Shown one piece after another: positions 52,947 through 60,682 of a stretch of DNA of 64,000 bases. The stretch comes from a virus: positions 33,927 through 97,926 of the IMG/VR virus record IMGVR_UViG_3300035698_007208; one strand, 5' to 3'. Position 1 is the stretch's first letter. Each line of letters begins with the position of its first letter. The translations under genes were made by a program, and so were the position numbers. Below the pieces are notes generated by a model. The model saw only the letters and a list, made by a program, of their open reading frames with translations. It was not told where the DNA came from and did not search any database.

Positions 52947-54470
52947 TTAACCAACGGCTGATCTTAATTGCACATGGGCTTGAATTAATGCTGCTTCTCG
53001 CGCCGCACCGTCTTCAGTACGTCCCCGGACTTCAGCAAGCGTAGTTTCATTAAACAATCTTCCATTGTGATAAAGAAGTTCCATGGCGTCCTCGAACCCT
53101 TCTGGAATTGGACCTTGGTCCAATCGACCAGTAACCAGTTCACCTGTTTCTAAGTTGCGCAGTAACGTCATTACGCCTTCTTTGGACTTTTTGCCACTAT
53201 CAGTAATTGGGTCTTTAGCAATACCAATCCATTCACCATCCATCAATATACAAGATGCCTTCTGTGCAAACTTTAGCGTGTCTCGATTAACTTTTTGTAA
53301 CAATGCACCACCTGATCCAAATATTACAACATCTGCACTGTAATTTAACACACCTGTAACTTTACCAAGCAACGATTCTAATGAGCGTGAGTCAATACCG
53401 TCACCTTGGATAACACCAACGTAGTTAATAGACTTAAAGCCCTTAGCAGTCATTGTGAATCCAAACGCCTCTTCTTGCATTTTAAGAAGCCTAGGAACAA
53501 CAACCATCATGTCACCCGAGTCTGGACGAAATACTACCTTGCATCCTGATGCAATAATTTGGTCTTTAAATTCTGTACATAGCAATTCGGCTTCTCGGTA
53601 CACATCATAACCGTCAATGACAATACTAATAATTGTATTAGGCAGTGCGTTGGATAATACCTTAGTTAAGTATGCTCTTGCACCTTCAATGTCTCCACCA
53701 AATGAGCACTCAATGGAGTGTTCAGTTGCAAATACACTAAATGCTGCCATTGGTTCTTTATAGTAAAAATTCGATGTTAATGTTCCTTCAATGTTGTCGG
53801 AACCCATGAAGTTTACTGTGTGCGATGCTCCACCAATCTCAGCTTGTTCTGCACACGAAACACCTCGGCCACCAAAATCATGCAATGCGAAGGGAAGCAA
53901 GTCCATATTGGCACCTGTTCTTTCGTAAAATCCTTTAATTATTTTCTTTACTTCATACCCCTGTGTCGCAATAGTAGTTGGATACCAAACGCCACGCTGG
54001 ATAATAGTCTCAAAGCCAGCAGACATCCAGGCTAAGTCTTCATCAATAACGGTAATGTTGTATATAGGCTGGCTTCCATTCATTACTGTGCCTTCTGGAA
54101 CAGCGCGAATCATTAGTGGCATCGCACCACCATATACCTCAACTACCTTTACCCACGCTTTTCTATCAAATAGTTTCCGACCAAAGTGTGCAATAGCAAA
54201 TTCTTCAGCAGCATCAATATCTGCATGTGTAATTCTCATTGTGCCGTAACGTTTTAGAAATAATTGCATACCAAATGGCACAATTGTTTCTCTTGAGTCT
54301 ATGCGCGATTCACCGTATGATGACATACCGCCAATTCCATCCTTATATGCAAACGGGTGGCTAAATTTATAGCTATCCATTCTGCAAATTAGTGATATGG
54401 CCAACTGATCGTCTTGCACGTATTCATTGTCTGTGTCTTTTGGTTCAAACGCCTTCATTATATCTGTCAT
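52947..54470 (-). CDS. nadV: Nicotinamide phosphoribosyltransferase (NadV/NAMPT)
   Basis: A 507-residue enzyme making NMN from nicotinamide and PRPP. Hallmarks of the NAPRTase/NAMPT family are DSYKFSHPFAY near the N-terminus, GYEVKKIIKGFYERTG, LHDFGGRGVSCAEQAEIGGASH, VIDGYDVY, VVFRPDSGD for the phosphate-binding region and GVIQGDGID. Length fits NAMPT (about 490). With the NadM-Nudix gene at 55049-56170 it forms the two-step nicotinamide-to-NAD route known in phages as NARP2, which restores NAD depleted by immune NADases. Early promoter at 55004-55031 upstream of the intervening gene. Confidence 0.93.
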   Translation of the reverse strand: MTDIMKAFEPKDTDNEYVQDDQLAISLICRMDSYKFSHPFAYKDGIGGMSSYGESRIDSRETIVPFGMQLFLKRYGTMRITHADIDAAEEFAIAHFGRKLFDRKAWVKVVEVYGGAMPLMIRAVPEGTVMNGSQPIYNITVIDEDLAWMSAGFETIIQRGVWYPTTIATQGYEVKKIIKGFYERTGANMDLLPFALHDFGGRGVSCAEQAEIGGASHTVNFMGSDNIEGTLTSNFYYKEPMAAFSVFATEHSIECSFGGDIEGARAYLTKVLSNALPNTIISIVIDGYDVYREAELLCTEFKDQIIASGCKVVFRPDSGDMMVVVPRLLKMQEEAFGFTMTAKGFKSINYVGVIQGDGIDSRSLESLLGKVTGVLNYSADVVIFGSGGALLQKVNRDTLKFAQKASCILMDGEWIGIAKDPITDSGKKSKEGVMTLLRNLETGELVTGRLDQGPIPEGFEDAMELLYHNGRLFNETTLAEVRGRTEDGAAREAALIQAHVQLRSAVG

Positions 54471-54517
54471 CTTAAAACTCCTTTAAGTTAATGCCTTAGG
54501 TATATCCTTAGGACTTG

Positions 54518-54937
54518 TTAAACATCTAATGCTATTTTTTCTTCTTCAGTTAATTTTGCAAGACCAGACTTCTTTAATATGTTTCTTTCTCTAGTCTGGA
54601 CTTCATTTTTTTCACGCAATAAGTCTGCTACTTGATGTTTTTGCCACCAATCAGCAAGCTTTCTTGCTTCTGGATTTCGACCATCGTAAATAAGTTTATT
54701 TCCTTCATCAGTGCCTTCTAACTGCTTGAGCCAACTACACAAATGATCAGTCATTTTGTCTAATTCTTTAACCATACCATAAGTGTCATTTATCGCTACT
54801 TGTATAGCTTGTGTATTGTATCGTTCATGAGGCCGATTAGTTGTGCCCGAGCATTGCAAATAATTTATATGTTTTGCTACACGTATACTTTCTTTTTCTT
54901 TGGCAGTTGGTTCCATGTAATCATTTCTGCATCCCAT
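54518..54937 (-). CDS. Phage protein of unknown function between nadV and nadM (139 aa)
   Basis: An all-helical, charged protein (MEPTAKEKESIRVAKHINYL, LCSWLKQLEGTDEGNKLIYDGRNPEARKLADWWQKHQ) with GGAGAAAGC before ATG 54937. It is familiar from marine phages without function. Its place between the two NAD genes makes it a candidate accessory factor of that pathway. First gene behind the inverted-repeat promoter. Confidence 0.65.
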   Translation of the reverse strand: MGCRNDYMEPTAKEKESIRVAKHINYLQCSGTTNRPHERYNTQAIQVAINDTYGMVKELDKMTDHLCSWLKQLEGTDEGNKLIYDGRNPEARKLADWWQKHQVADLLREKNEVQTRERNILKKSGLAKLTEEEKIALDV

Positions 54938-55003
54938 TATGCTTTCTCCAATAAATCAATGTTAATTGTTGTGTTCACGTTATTACTAATTTTTAATGCA
55001 TTT

Positions 55004-55041
55004 ATTATAACACTTGATGTAACATAGTCAAGTGTTATAAT
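55004..55041. promoter_or_regulatory. Promoter embedded in a perfect 14-bp inverted repeat
   Basis: ATTATAACACTTGA (55004-55017) and TCAAGTGTTATAAT (55028-55041) are perfect 14-bp complements with a 10-base spacer. The minus-strand promoter TTGACT (55026-55031), 16 bases, TATAAT (55004-55009) lies within it, so -35 and -10 each fall in one arm. A dimeric repressor site or an mRNA hairpin ending the NadM transcript are both possible; the T-run is absent. Confidence 0.85.
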
Positions 55042-55048
55042 ATCAATA

Positions 55049-56170
55049 TTAGTCCTGTCCGTTCTCACCGGTAAAGTATGATAAGATTTCAAAGTGATCC
55101 TCAAAGCAGTCTTCTGAGTTAACATCAGCAATAGGTATCCATTGTGCTTTTTCTGCATCATCACTTCCTTTTACTTTAGGCAACTCTGTACCGTTAGGTA
55201 GTTCGATGTAAAAAGCATGTGTAATAGTGCGCCCTCTAGCAGAACGATCAATTGCATCAAATACTTTATCTTTTGTAATATTGCCTACTAGTACTGGTGT
55301 TGGTACTTTAAGTTTAGTTTCTTCTCTAAGTTCTCTAATAGCTGCATCTTGTACGGATCGATCAGTGCTTGCATTTACAAAGCCACCTGGAAAAGCCCAT
55401 AATCCTTTACCTGGGTAAGCCCGCCGCTTAATAAGCAATACATGTGCATTTTGCGTAACAACTGCATCAGCGGTAGAGAATATAACGTCATATGGTAAGC
55501 TTGCGTAAGGCTTCTTATAATTGCTAGTAAATTCTTTTTCAGCCATAACTGTCTCAAACCCTTCTGAATTTCTCCATTCGGCCAAGTATTTAATGATTGC
55601 TGGCGGCACAACCCCTGTAAGGAAGTTAAGATTTGCATTCCTTTGGAAATACAAAGCCCTAATATCTGTCGCGTCTAATACTTCCATTAATTGGTGATCA
55701 AGTCTATCCCACTGTGGAAACATATCTAAGTAAAAAGTAGAAGGGTCTTGGCTTTTTTTATGCCCTACTACCACAACCTTAGCTGTACTACTTTGCTTAT
55801 TTAATACTTCGTTTACAATATTATGAGTTCGAATTAACCAAGCACCGTCTGTGTAACGGGTGTCTACATTGCTTCTAAAAACAATACAGTCCATGTTAAC
55901 ACCGCGCTCTTGTAATGCAAGAGTAATCATTTCTTCTCGTTCAACTACATTCCAGGGATTTTTGTATACCCGGGGCTGGTATGCAGATCCAAATATGATA
56001 AGAACTTTTTTTGCAACTTTAAGTGCATCAATTACGGTTTGAATGTGTGCATTATGCCCGCACTGAAATCTTCCAATAAAAACGGCTAAATCATGGGTTA
56101 GTACATAACCTGGATCGTGATCAGACCAGCTTGAAGTTTTGGTTACACTTGGTATTGTTATATTACTCAT
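55049..56170 (-). CDS. nadM: Bifunctional NMN adenylyltransferase/Nudix hydrolase (NadM-Nudix)
   Basis: A 373-residue protein. Residues about 26-200 are a NadM-type adenylyltransferase with FIGRFQCGHNAHIQ (33-44, the HxGH-like ATP site) and the ISSTxxR-like region replaced by LDATDIRALYF. Residues about 225-373 are a Nudix domain with GGFVNASTDRSVQDAAIRELREET (REL-x-EE helix complete; the first Glu of the consensus box falls on Arg271). It makes NAD from NMN and ATP; the Nudix half may hydrolyse ADP-ribose. With NadV it gives a full NARP2 route. ATGA overlap with the upstream gene. Confidence 0.9.
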   Translation of the reverse strand: MSNITIPSVTKTSSWSDHDPGYVLTHDLAVFIGRFQCGHNAHIQTVIDALKVAKKVLIIFGSAYQPRVYKNPWNVVEREEMITLALQERGVNMDCIVFRSNVDTRYTDGAWLIRTHNIVNEVLNKQSSTAKVVVVGHKKSQDPSTFYLDMFPQWDRLDHQLMEVLDATDIRALYFQRNANLNFLTGVVPPAIIKYLAEWRNSEGFETVMAEKEFTSNYKKPYASLPYDVIFSTADAVVTQNAHVLLIKRRAYPGKGLWAFPGGFVNASTDRSVQDAAIRELREETKLKVPTPVLVGNITKDKVFDAIDRSARGRTITHAFYIELPNGTELPKVKGSDDAEKAQWIPIADVNSEDCFEDHFEILSYFTGENGQD

Positions 56171-56499
56171 GTTACGTCTCCCTTTATTAGTTCGTAAATT
56201 TCAATAGCGCGATGAGGTGCAATTCCTTCAAAATTGCAATGGTCTATAATTTGGTCAGCTTTTTTTAGCCACGTGGTGTGTGCATACTGATTCCATTGTG
56301 GTTTTGCATCTTTGAATTCATAATCCCACCCGCATTCATCCACGTGGTTCCATTTACACAAGAGTTTATGTAATTTTTCTGCAAGTTGTCTATTAGGTGC
56401 TTGTAACTTTGATTCTGTAAGGGCAATTCTTGCAATAGAGAGTTTATGTTGTAGCTCCGCTATTTCTTTAGTAAGATCTAATGCTGTTTTGTATGACAT
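56167..56499 (-). CDS. Coiled-coil-like protein of unknown function (110 aa)
   Basis: The first 60 residues are helical with heptad-like spacing (LTKEIAELQHKLSIARIALTESKL), then CKWNHVDECGWDYEFKDAKPQWNQYAHTTWLKKADQI. Cys and Trp residues might bind metal. The start codon lies at the foot of a 9-bp hairpin that exposes the ribosome site in its loop. Function unknown. Confidence 0.6.
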   Translation of the reverse strand: MSYKTALDLTKEIAELQHKLSIARIALTESKLQAPNRQLAEKLHKLLCKWNHVDECGWDYEFKDAKPQWNQYAHTTWLKKADQIIDHCNFEGIAPHRAIEIYELIKGDVT

Positions 56500-56518
56500 T
56501 TCATAGCTCCTATGAAAT
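56498..56518 (-). promoter_or_regulatory. Hairpin with ribosome site in its loop
   Basis: ATTTCATAG and CTATGAAAT form a 9-bp stem with loop GAG on the minus strand; AGGAG, the ribosome site of the gene at 56499, spans the loop and stem. The stem runs into the ATG. It could be a translational switch. Confidence 0.6.
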
Positions 56519-56553
56519 AATTAATGTTAGTAAGAGTCTATCTCTTACATGTT

Positions 56554-56561
56554 TATTTATC
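56554..56561 (-). promoter_or_regulatory. Late promoter-like box GATAAATA
   Basis: On the minus strand, 55 bases upstream of ATG 56499. A 7-bp hairpin (56530-56548) lies between. Confidence 0.4.
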
Positions 56562-56572
56562 GCGTTAAGTAT

Positions 56573-56830
56573 TTAAGACGATAACTTCTTGACTGCAATT
56601 GCTGATGTCATTTCATCACCAATTACGATTAAGTCTTTGCAAAATTTAAGTACATCGCCTGTCATTTTTGTTTGACGCGTTGTTCGTCTTCCAGTGTCAT
56701 ATATTATATAGGCTTTTTTTGGAGTAAGTCTAGTTACTTTGCCCCAAGCTAATGATTTATAACGCAAACAGTAGAATAACACGCCGTCTCCTACCTTTAT
56801 TTCTTGATCTAAAAAGTCTAACGTTGACAT
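56573..56830 (-). CDS. Small KOW/SH3-like barrel protein (85 aa)
   Basis: LDFLDQEIKVGDGVLFYCLRYKSLAWGKVTRLTPKKAYIIYDTGRR gives a barrel pattern (VGDGV, GKV, turn). The same pattern closes the upstream protein (VDFLGQELEVGQRVVF...GYIKKINPKMVRIMY), so the two are paralogous. Such small barrels in T4-like phages often bind RNA polymerase or RNA, but this is inference. TAATG overlap with the neighbour. Confidence 0.65.
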   Translation of the reverse strand: MSTLDFLDQEIKVGDGVLFYCLRYKSLAWGKVTRLTPKKAYIIYDTGRRTTRQTKMTGDVLKFCKDLIVIGDEMTSAIAVKKLSS

Positions 56831-57216
56831 TATGTGTTACCTAAAAGACGCTGCTGCGCCAACATGATTGCTTGTTCTTGACTAAGCAAAATAATTTCCG
56901 TTTGTAAACGACTGCATTCGCTAGCATTATTTCTACCATACATTATTCTAACCATCTTAGGATTAATTTTTTTAATATAACCCCATTTTAATTCTTTAAT
57001 GTGCGGTGGCATGAATACTACACGTTGCCCAACTTCAAGTTCTTGTCCTAAAAAATCTACTGCTATTTTTTTTTTCCATAACGCAACTTCTTTATAAATT
57101 TTTTTAATTTGCTCAGTGCATTTACCGCAAGATTTCCCTACAGGGCACGTATTTCCTGACTGCGCAAGTAATTGTAAGGCAGTTTCATTAATATTATGGC
57201 AAACACAAATTATCAT
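56830..57216 (-). CDS. BFD-like [2Fe-2S] domain joined to KOW-like domain by an A10 run
   Basis: Residues 1-50 (MIICVCHNINETALQLL...CGKCTEQI) match the bacterioferritin-associated ferredoxin domain, whose Cys pairs hold a 2Fe-2S cluster. Residues 51-128 repeat the barrel of the following gene. The junction codes LWKKKIAV across ten consecutive A (57066-57075). With one base fewer, ATG inside TTATGG would start MEKKIAVDFLG..., a separate barrel gene. So the fusion may be real, an assembly slip or programmed slippage. Its promoter predicts a leaderless mRNA. Confidence 0.7.
   Translation of the reverse strand: MIICVCHNINETALQLLAQSGNTCPVGKSCGKCTEQIKKIYKEVALWKKKIAVDFLGQELEVGQRVVFMPPHIKELKWGYIKKINPKMVRIMYGRNNASECSRLQTEIILLSQEQAIMLAQQRLLGNT
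57066..57075 (-). other. A10 homopolymer at a domain junction
   Basis: Ten A residues (T on the plus strand) inside the BFD-barrel fusion gene; a potential slippage site for polymerase or ribosome. Confidence 0.8.
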
Positions 57217-57222
57217 ATTGAT

Positions 57223-57250
57223 ATTATAACATAAGTAGCCATTGTGTCAA
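57223..57250 (-). promoter_or_regulatory. Sigma-70-like promoter (TTGACA-16-TATAAT), leaderless
   Basis: TTGACA (57245-57250) and TATAAT (57223-57228); six bases (ATCAAT) separate the -10 from ATG 57216. Confidence 0.85.
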
Positions 57251-57260
57251 CCTATATTGT

Positions 57261-57506
57261 TTATAATCCATTATTAATTATGTCATCAAATGGACTATGG
57301 GTAATGTTTTTATCTCTTACAGTTTCAAAATCCCTAACTAAATCAAGCACTAAGTACTGTTTGAGATTGTTTAATATGTATGTAATTTCAGACGGTTCAA
57401 ACTCAGATAGTTCCTTATCAACTACTGGCTGTATTGCATTAACTAAATTAACTAGCCTCGTCTTCGTCCTGTGTTCTAGGCTTTGAGTTGGTGGTTTTGA
57501 TGACAT
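57261..57506 (-). CDS. Small protein of unknown function (81 aa)
   Basis: Overlaps the end of the upstream gene by 59 bases; GGGAG lies before ATG 57506. Helical (LVNLVNAIQPVVDKELSEFEPSEITYILNNLKQYL). No motif. Confidence 0.55.
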   Translation of the reverse strand: MSSKPPTQSLEHRTKTRLVNLVNAIQPVVDKELSEFEPSEITYILNNLKQYLVLDLVRDFETVRDKNITHSPFDDIINNGL

Positions 57507-57981
57507 CTTGTCTCCCTTCTGGTTCTTGTGTTAGTCCGTAATCTTGGTCTGCTTTTTCTTGTACTAATACAGTTCTGCACACGTCATTGAACCATGTGTT
57601 TACTATATCTTCATCATTTTTACCAGTATAGCCATGACCTTGTAACATAATAATAAAGTATTTATTCCAGTCAAATCCCATCGCTCCTTGGTTTGGGTGT
57701 TCAGTATCAACTTCTAATTCTGGCATACTAACCCATGGTTCTTCTTTTAAGTCTGCAATTAACTTATCATGTTCTTGTTTAGCAATATCACCAGCTTTAA
57801 GTTTACTTCCAATATTAATTACTTCACGGTCAAGATCAGTTTTTACTTCAAGCAATGCAAGTTCTCGAGCCAAATCAACACCGTCCCAATAATATGCTGC
57901 TTCCGCTTGTAATTTTATCTTACCAACCAGTCCCCAACTTGCAGGCATCCACTTAAATGGTAATAGTCTTTTAATTTTCAT
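57448..57981 (-). CDS. Phage protein of unknown function (177 aa)
   Basis: PASWGLVGKIKLQAEAAYYWDGVDLARELALLEV, a helix with KLKAGDIAKQEHDKLIADLKEEPW, and GMLQGHGY-like FIIMLQGHGYTGKNDEDIVNTWF. CGGAGAAAG precedes ATG 57981. The family is seen in T4-like marine phages next to other small genes; no activity is known. Confidence 0.6.
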   Translation of the reverse strand: MKIKRLLPFKWMPASWGLVGKIKLQAEAAYYWDGVDLARELALLEVKTDLDREVINIGSKLKAGDIAKQEHDKLIADLKEEPWVSMPELEVDTEHPNQGAMGFDWNKYFIIMLQGHGYTGKNDEDIVNTWFNDVCRTVLVQEKADQDYGLTQEPEGRQDVIKTTNSKPRTQDEDEAS

Positions 57982-58001
57982 TTCTTTCTCCGTTTTATAT
58001 T

Positions 58002-58009
58002 ATTTATCA
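58002..58009 (-). promoter_or_regulatory. Late promoter-like box GATAAATA
   Basis: On the minus strand between the QueE stop and ATG 57981. Confidence 0.4.
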
Positions 58010-58026
58010 TTAAAGCTATATATTAT

Positions 58027-58917
58027 TCATGTTCCCCAACTGTTGCCAAATAGTTGTATATGCAGTCTAGGACTAAATTTATATCCTGTTTTCATGCATG
58101 TCTCAACAACTTCTGATTCAGTTAAGGTGTATTGTTCTAACGTTGCGCCTTCGGGCATGCAAAAAACAGCGTCTAAATGTACACCGTTTTCTTTATAAGT
58201 ATTAACATATACGTCAACTTCATCAAAGTCTTCTGCGTCCCTTACTACAAATTTATTGTATAAGTAGCTGTTCTTTACTTTGTTCATACTAAGCAACGGT
58301 GAATAGGCCAATGTATCTTCTCTAGTCTCGCCACTAATAGATAGCTTAGGAGAGGTGCTCCACGTTACATGTATATTCTGCCCTTCAGCATAATGATTAA
58401 AAAAGTCTCGTAATTCATCAATTACCATCTGTGTGCCGTTTGTTTCAAAAGTAACGTTGCGTAGTCCATTAGCGTAGCATAGAGACAATAGCTCGGGCCA
58501 CACACGTTGCCATCCTAGCAAAGGTTCACCTCCAGTAATAACCAAGTGAATGTCTTCCCCACCACTACCAGTAAATGTCCTGTTAGGCAGCAAGTCACAT
58601 ATTTCTTCGTAAACCTCTTCGACAGTTTGTGTTTTTTGTAAGTGCTTATACTTCATCGCCCAGCTTGCTGAGCTATCGCATCCCACTAATGTAACAGGCA
58701 ATTCTTCGATACTTGTGTATGCTTCTGGATGATTCTTATCTGCTTTTGGGTCAATCATGTAAGGCATTTGGTCAGTAGCAATCATATTACCTTTAGGTTG
58801 TCCGAATCCTGCACACGTTAAGTTACAACCGAACGTTCTTAAAAATATACTAGGGATGCCAACAAATCGACCTTCTCCTTGTATACTGTAAAATATTTCA
58901 CTATATCTTAACTTCAT
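58027..58917 (-). CDS. queE: 7-carboxy-7-deazaguanine synthase (QueE), phage type
   Basis: A 296-residue radical SAM enzyme that ring-contracts carboxy-tetrahydropterin to CDG in the preQ0 route. SEIFYSIQGEGRFVGIPSIFLRTFGC is diagnostic. The cluster cysteines are Cys31, Cys35 and Cys80: the usual C-x3-C-x2-C is split by a 44-residue insertion, with the third Cys in VGCDSSASW. ITGGEPLLGW is the SAM-binding loop. The insertion is typical of T4-like marine phage QueE and longer than host enzymes. With FolE at 60002 it supplies part of a 7-deazaguanine pathway; QueD and QueC are not in the window. Confidence 0.9.
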   Translation of the reverse strand: MKLRYSEIFYSIQGEGRFVGIPSIFLRTFGCNLTCAGFGQPKGNMIATDQMPYMIDPKADKNHPEAYTSIEELPVTLVGCDSSASWAMKYKHLQKTQTVEEVYEEICDLLPNRTFTGSGGEDIHLVITGGEPLLGWQRVWPELLSLCYANGLRNVTFETNGTQMVIDELRDFFNHYAEGQNIHVTWSTSPKLSISGETREDTLAYSPLLSMNKVKNSYLYNKFVVRDAEDFDEVDVYVNTYKENGVHLDAVFCMPEGATLEQYTLTESEVVETCMKTGYKFSPRLHIQLFGNSWGT

Positions 58918-59471
58918 TAATTAAATAAGTTCCTTAATCTTTCCATTTCATCGGCATCAGCCCTTGTTACTGACTGTCCAATGTGGTTAGTATCTACGTG
59001 GTGTAGATTTTGTGTTTTCTTCCAATCAGCAACCGCAATAATAAGCTTTCCATTCAAAGATAGTGCGCTATCACCAAAGCTAATAATTTTGCTATTTGGC
59101 CAACATGCAGGACGAATTTCAAAAACATGCGCCATTGCTGCTACAGGGTCCATTCCCTGTTGAACTAAAATAATTGCAGCTAACGCAGTAGATCTACTCA
59201 TACCTGCAGAGCAGTGAATTAAAACCTTATCATTTTTTTTAAACTGCTCTGCAAATTTTAGTACAGCTTCTATATGCTGAGCCTCAGGTATGTTGTAGTC
59301 TGCAGGATCGCAACCATCAATACTAATGTCATCAATATTAACTACAAGGTGCCGGTCAGGCGTTTTACCTAAAATTGGACTGTATCCGTTACCTAATGCA
59401 CTTATTACATAGTCAAAGTTAACAGCAATCTTCTTAGCTTCACTAAGACTACTAATCGTTATTTTAGTCAT
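58917..59471 (-). CDS. Dual-specificity (tyrosine) phosphatase family
   Basis: A 184-residue protein with the P-loop HCSAGMSRS (Cys87, Arg93) of Cys-based phosphatases and the preceding VVNIDDIS region. Family members remove phosphate from Tyr/Ser/Thr or from small molecules. It overlaps QueE by one base and its upstream neighbour by 8. Target unknown; regulation of host proteins or nucleotide handling are possible. Confidence 0.82.
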   Translation of the reverse strand: MTKITISSLSEAKKIAVNFDYVISALGNGYSPILGKTPDRHLVVNIDDISIDGCDPADYNIPEAQHIEAVLKFAEQFKKNDKVLIHCSAGMSRSTALAAIILVQQGMDPVAAMAHVFEIRPACWPNSKIISFGDSALSLNGKLIIAVADWKKTQNLHHVDTNHIGQSVTRADADEMERLRNLFN

Positions 59472-60000
59472 TTGTGTCTCTATTATTTCTTTTATTTTCG
59501 CTATTAGTTAAGTGTTCGACAACTTGAGTTGGGTCAATATTTCCAATTTCCTTAACTAGTGCGGTGTGTAGTGCTTGATGTATATCACTACTCATAAATG
59601 AATTGCTGCCATCATTAATATCTGTATAAATCTCTTCAATCAATGTAACTAGTCCCATCCTAAACATTTCAACAAAATCATTTGTATCACTGTTGTTGAT
59701 TTCAACCTGTATGCGGCCAAATGCAAGTATATTAAAAAACATAGTGCTATTAACGTTTGTAGCTTCAAGGTCTATATTTTCTAAATCACCAAGATTGTGT
59801 AGTGTAATACAGTCTTTCCAATTGTCTAAATAATCGGAAGCTAACTCAATAACCTCGAACACTTCTCCTTCTGATATTGGGAATCGTTTACAGATCCAAT
59901 CCATATTATGGTCGTCTGTAATAGCATCAGCAACTTCTTGTATTGGAACCCCGTGAGGTTCCAATACCATAACTTTAGTTTTTCCTCTGAATCCAATCAT
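59464..60000 (-). CDS. Protein of unknown function (178 aa) with hairpin in coding start
   Basis: Start taken at ATG 60000 (MIGFRGKTKVMVLEPHGVPIQEV); a GTG at 60012 in the same frame overlaps folE and is less likely. The body is helical with a mid-domain FFNILAFGRIQVEINN. A perfect 10-bp inverted repeat (59941-59966) lies in codons about 12-20. Function unknown. Confidence 0.6.
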   Translation of the reverse strand: MIGFRGKTKVMVLEPHGVPIQEVADAITDDHNMDWICKRFPISEGEVFEVIELASDYLDNWKDCITLHNLGDLENIDLEATNVNSTMFFNILAFGRIQVEINNSDTNDFVEMFRMGLVTLIEEIYTDINDGSNSFMSSDIHQALHTALVKEIGNIDPTQVVEHLTNSENKRNNRDTND

Positions 60001-60001
60001 A

Positions 60002-60682
60002 TTAATTTCCACTATGTCCTTTCATTGTATTCAGAATGTTGTAAAATTCTGCCTTCAATGCTGGATCAGTTTGAAAATAACCTTTCATAATAGCAGTAGT
60101 CATATCGCTTTCATGCTCCTTAACTCCACGGTGAGTCATACAGTGGTGTTCTGCTTTAAGTACAACAGCAACATGCTCTGTTTCTGCATACTGTGCAAGT
60201 GCCGCGGCAATTTGTGTAGTCATCTCTTCTTGAATTTGTGGACGTTCTGCAATGTGTTGTATAATACGGTTAAACTTGCTTAATCCGATAACACTACCTT
60301 GGGGCATTACACCAACCCAACAATTACCAACAATATTTTGGAAATGATGAGCGCAGGTGCTGCGAATACTAATTGGGCCACTCATATATAGACCATCGTA
60401 TCCTTCGTTAGGAAAGCTTGTTACTCTTGGCGGCGCAACATATCTCCCGCCAAATGTTTCACGTATAAACATTTTTGCTACGCGCTTTGCTGTTTCTTGT
60501 GTATTGTGATCGTTTTGTGTATCTATTACTAAAGCCTCAAGTACTGATTGCATTGCAATTTGCACTTCAGCTTGAAGTGCGTCTAGTTCACCATCATTAA
60601 TATACTTGCTAATATTATCATTACTGTGGAACCGTTCGGCTGCTTCTTGTAATCTTTGTTTAATTATTTTTGATGTTTTCAT
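60002..60682 (-). CDS. folE: GTP cyclohydrolase I (FolE)
   Basis: A 226-residue enzyme that opens GTP to dihydroneopterin triphosphate, the entry to folate and to 7-deazaguanine synthesis. It shows TAKRVAKMFIRETFGG, the zinc site STCAHHFQNIVG, GLSKFNRIIQ, and AEHHCMTHRGV with the second zinc Cys. All key residues are present. Together with QueE this fits a phage preQ0 route for DNA base modification. Starts next to the NADAR gene. Confidence 0.93.
   Translation of the reverse strand: MKTSKIIKQRLQEAAERFHSNDNISKYINDGELDALQAEVQIAMQSVLEALVIDTQNDHNTQETAKRVAKMFIRETFGGRYVAPPRVTSFPNEGYDGLYMSGPISIRSTCAHHFQNIVGNCWVGVMPQGSVIGLSKFNRIIQHIAERPQIQEEMTTQIAAALAQYAETEHVAVVLKAEHHCMTHRGVKEHESDMTTAIMKGYFQTDPALKAEFYNILNTMKGHSGN

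Noticed and set aside
54937-55164. 75-residue minus-strand frame overlapping nadM
   Set aside because: It lies over the nadM 3' end and the promoter/inverted repeat and has no ribosome site; coding is better explained by nadM and the gene starting at 54937.
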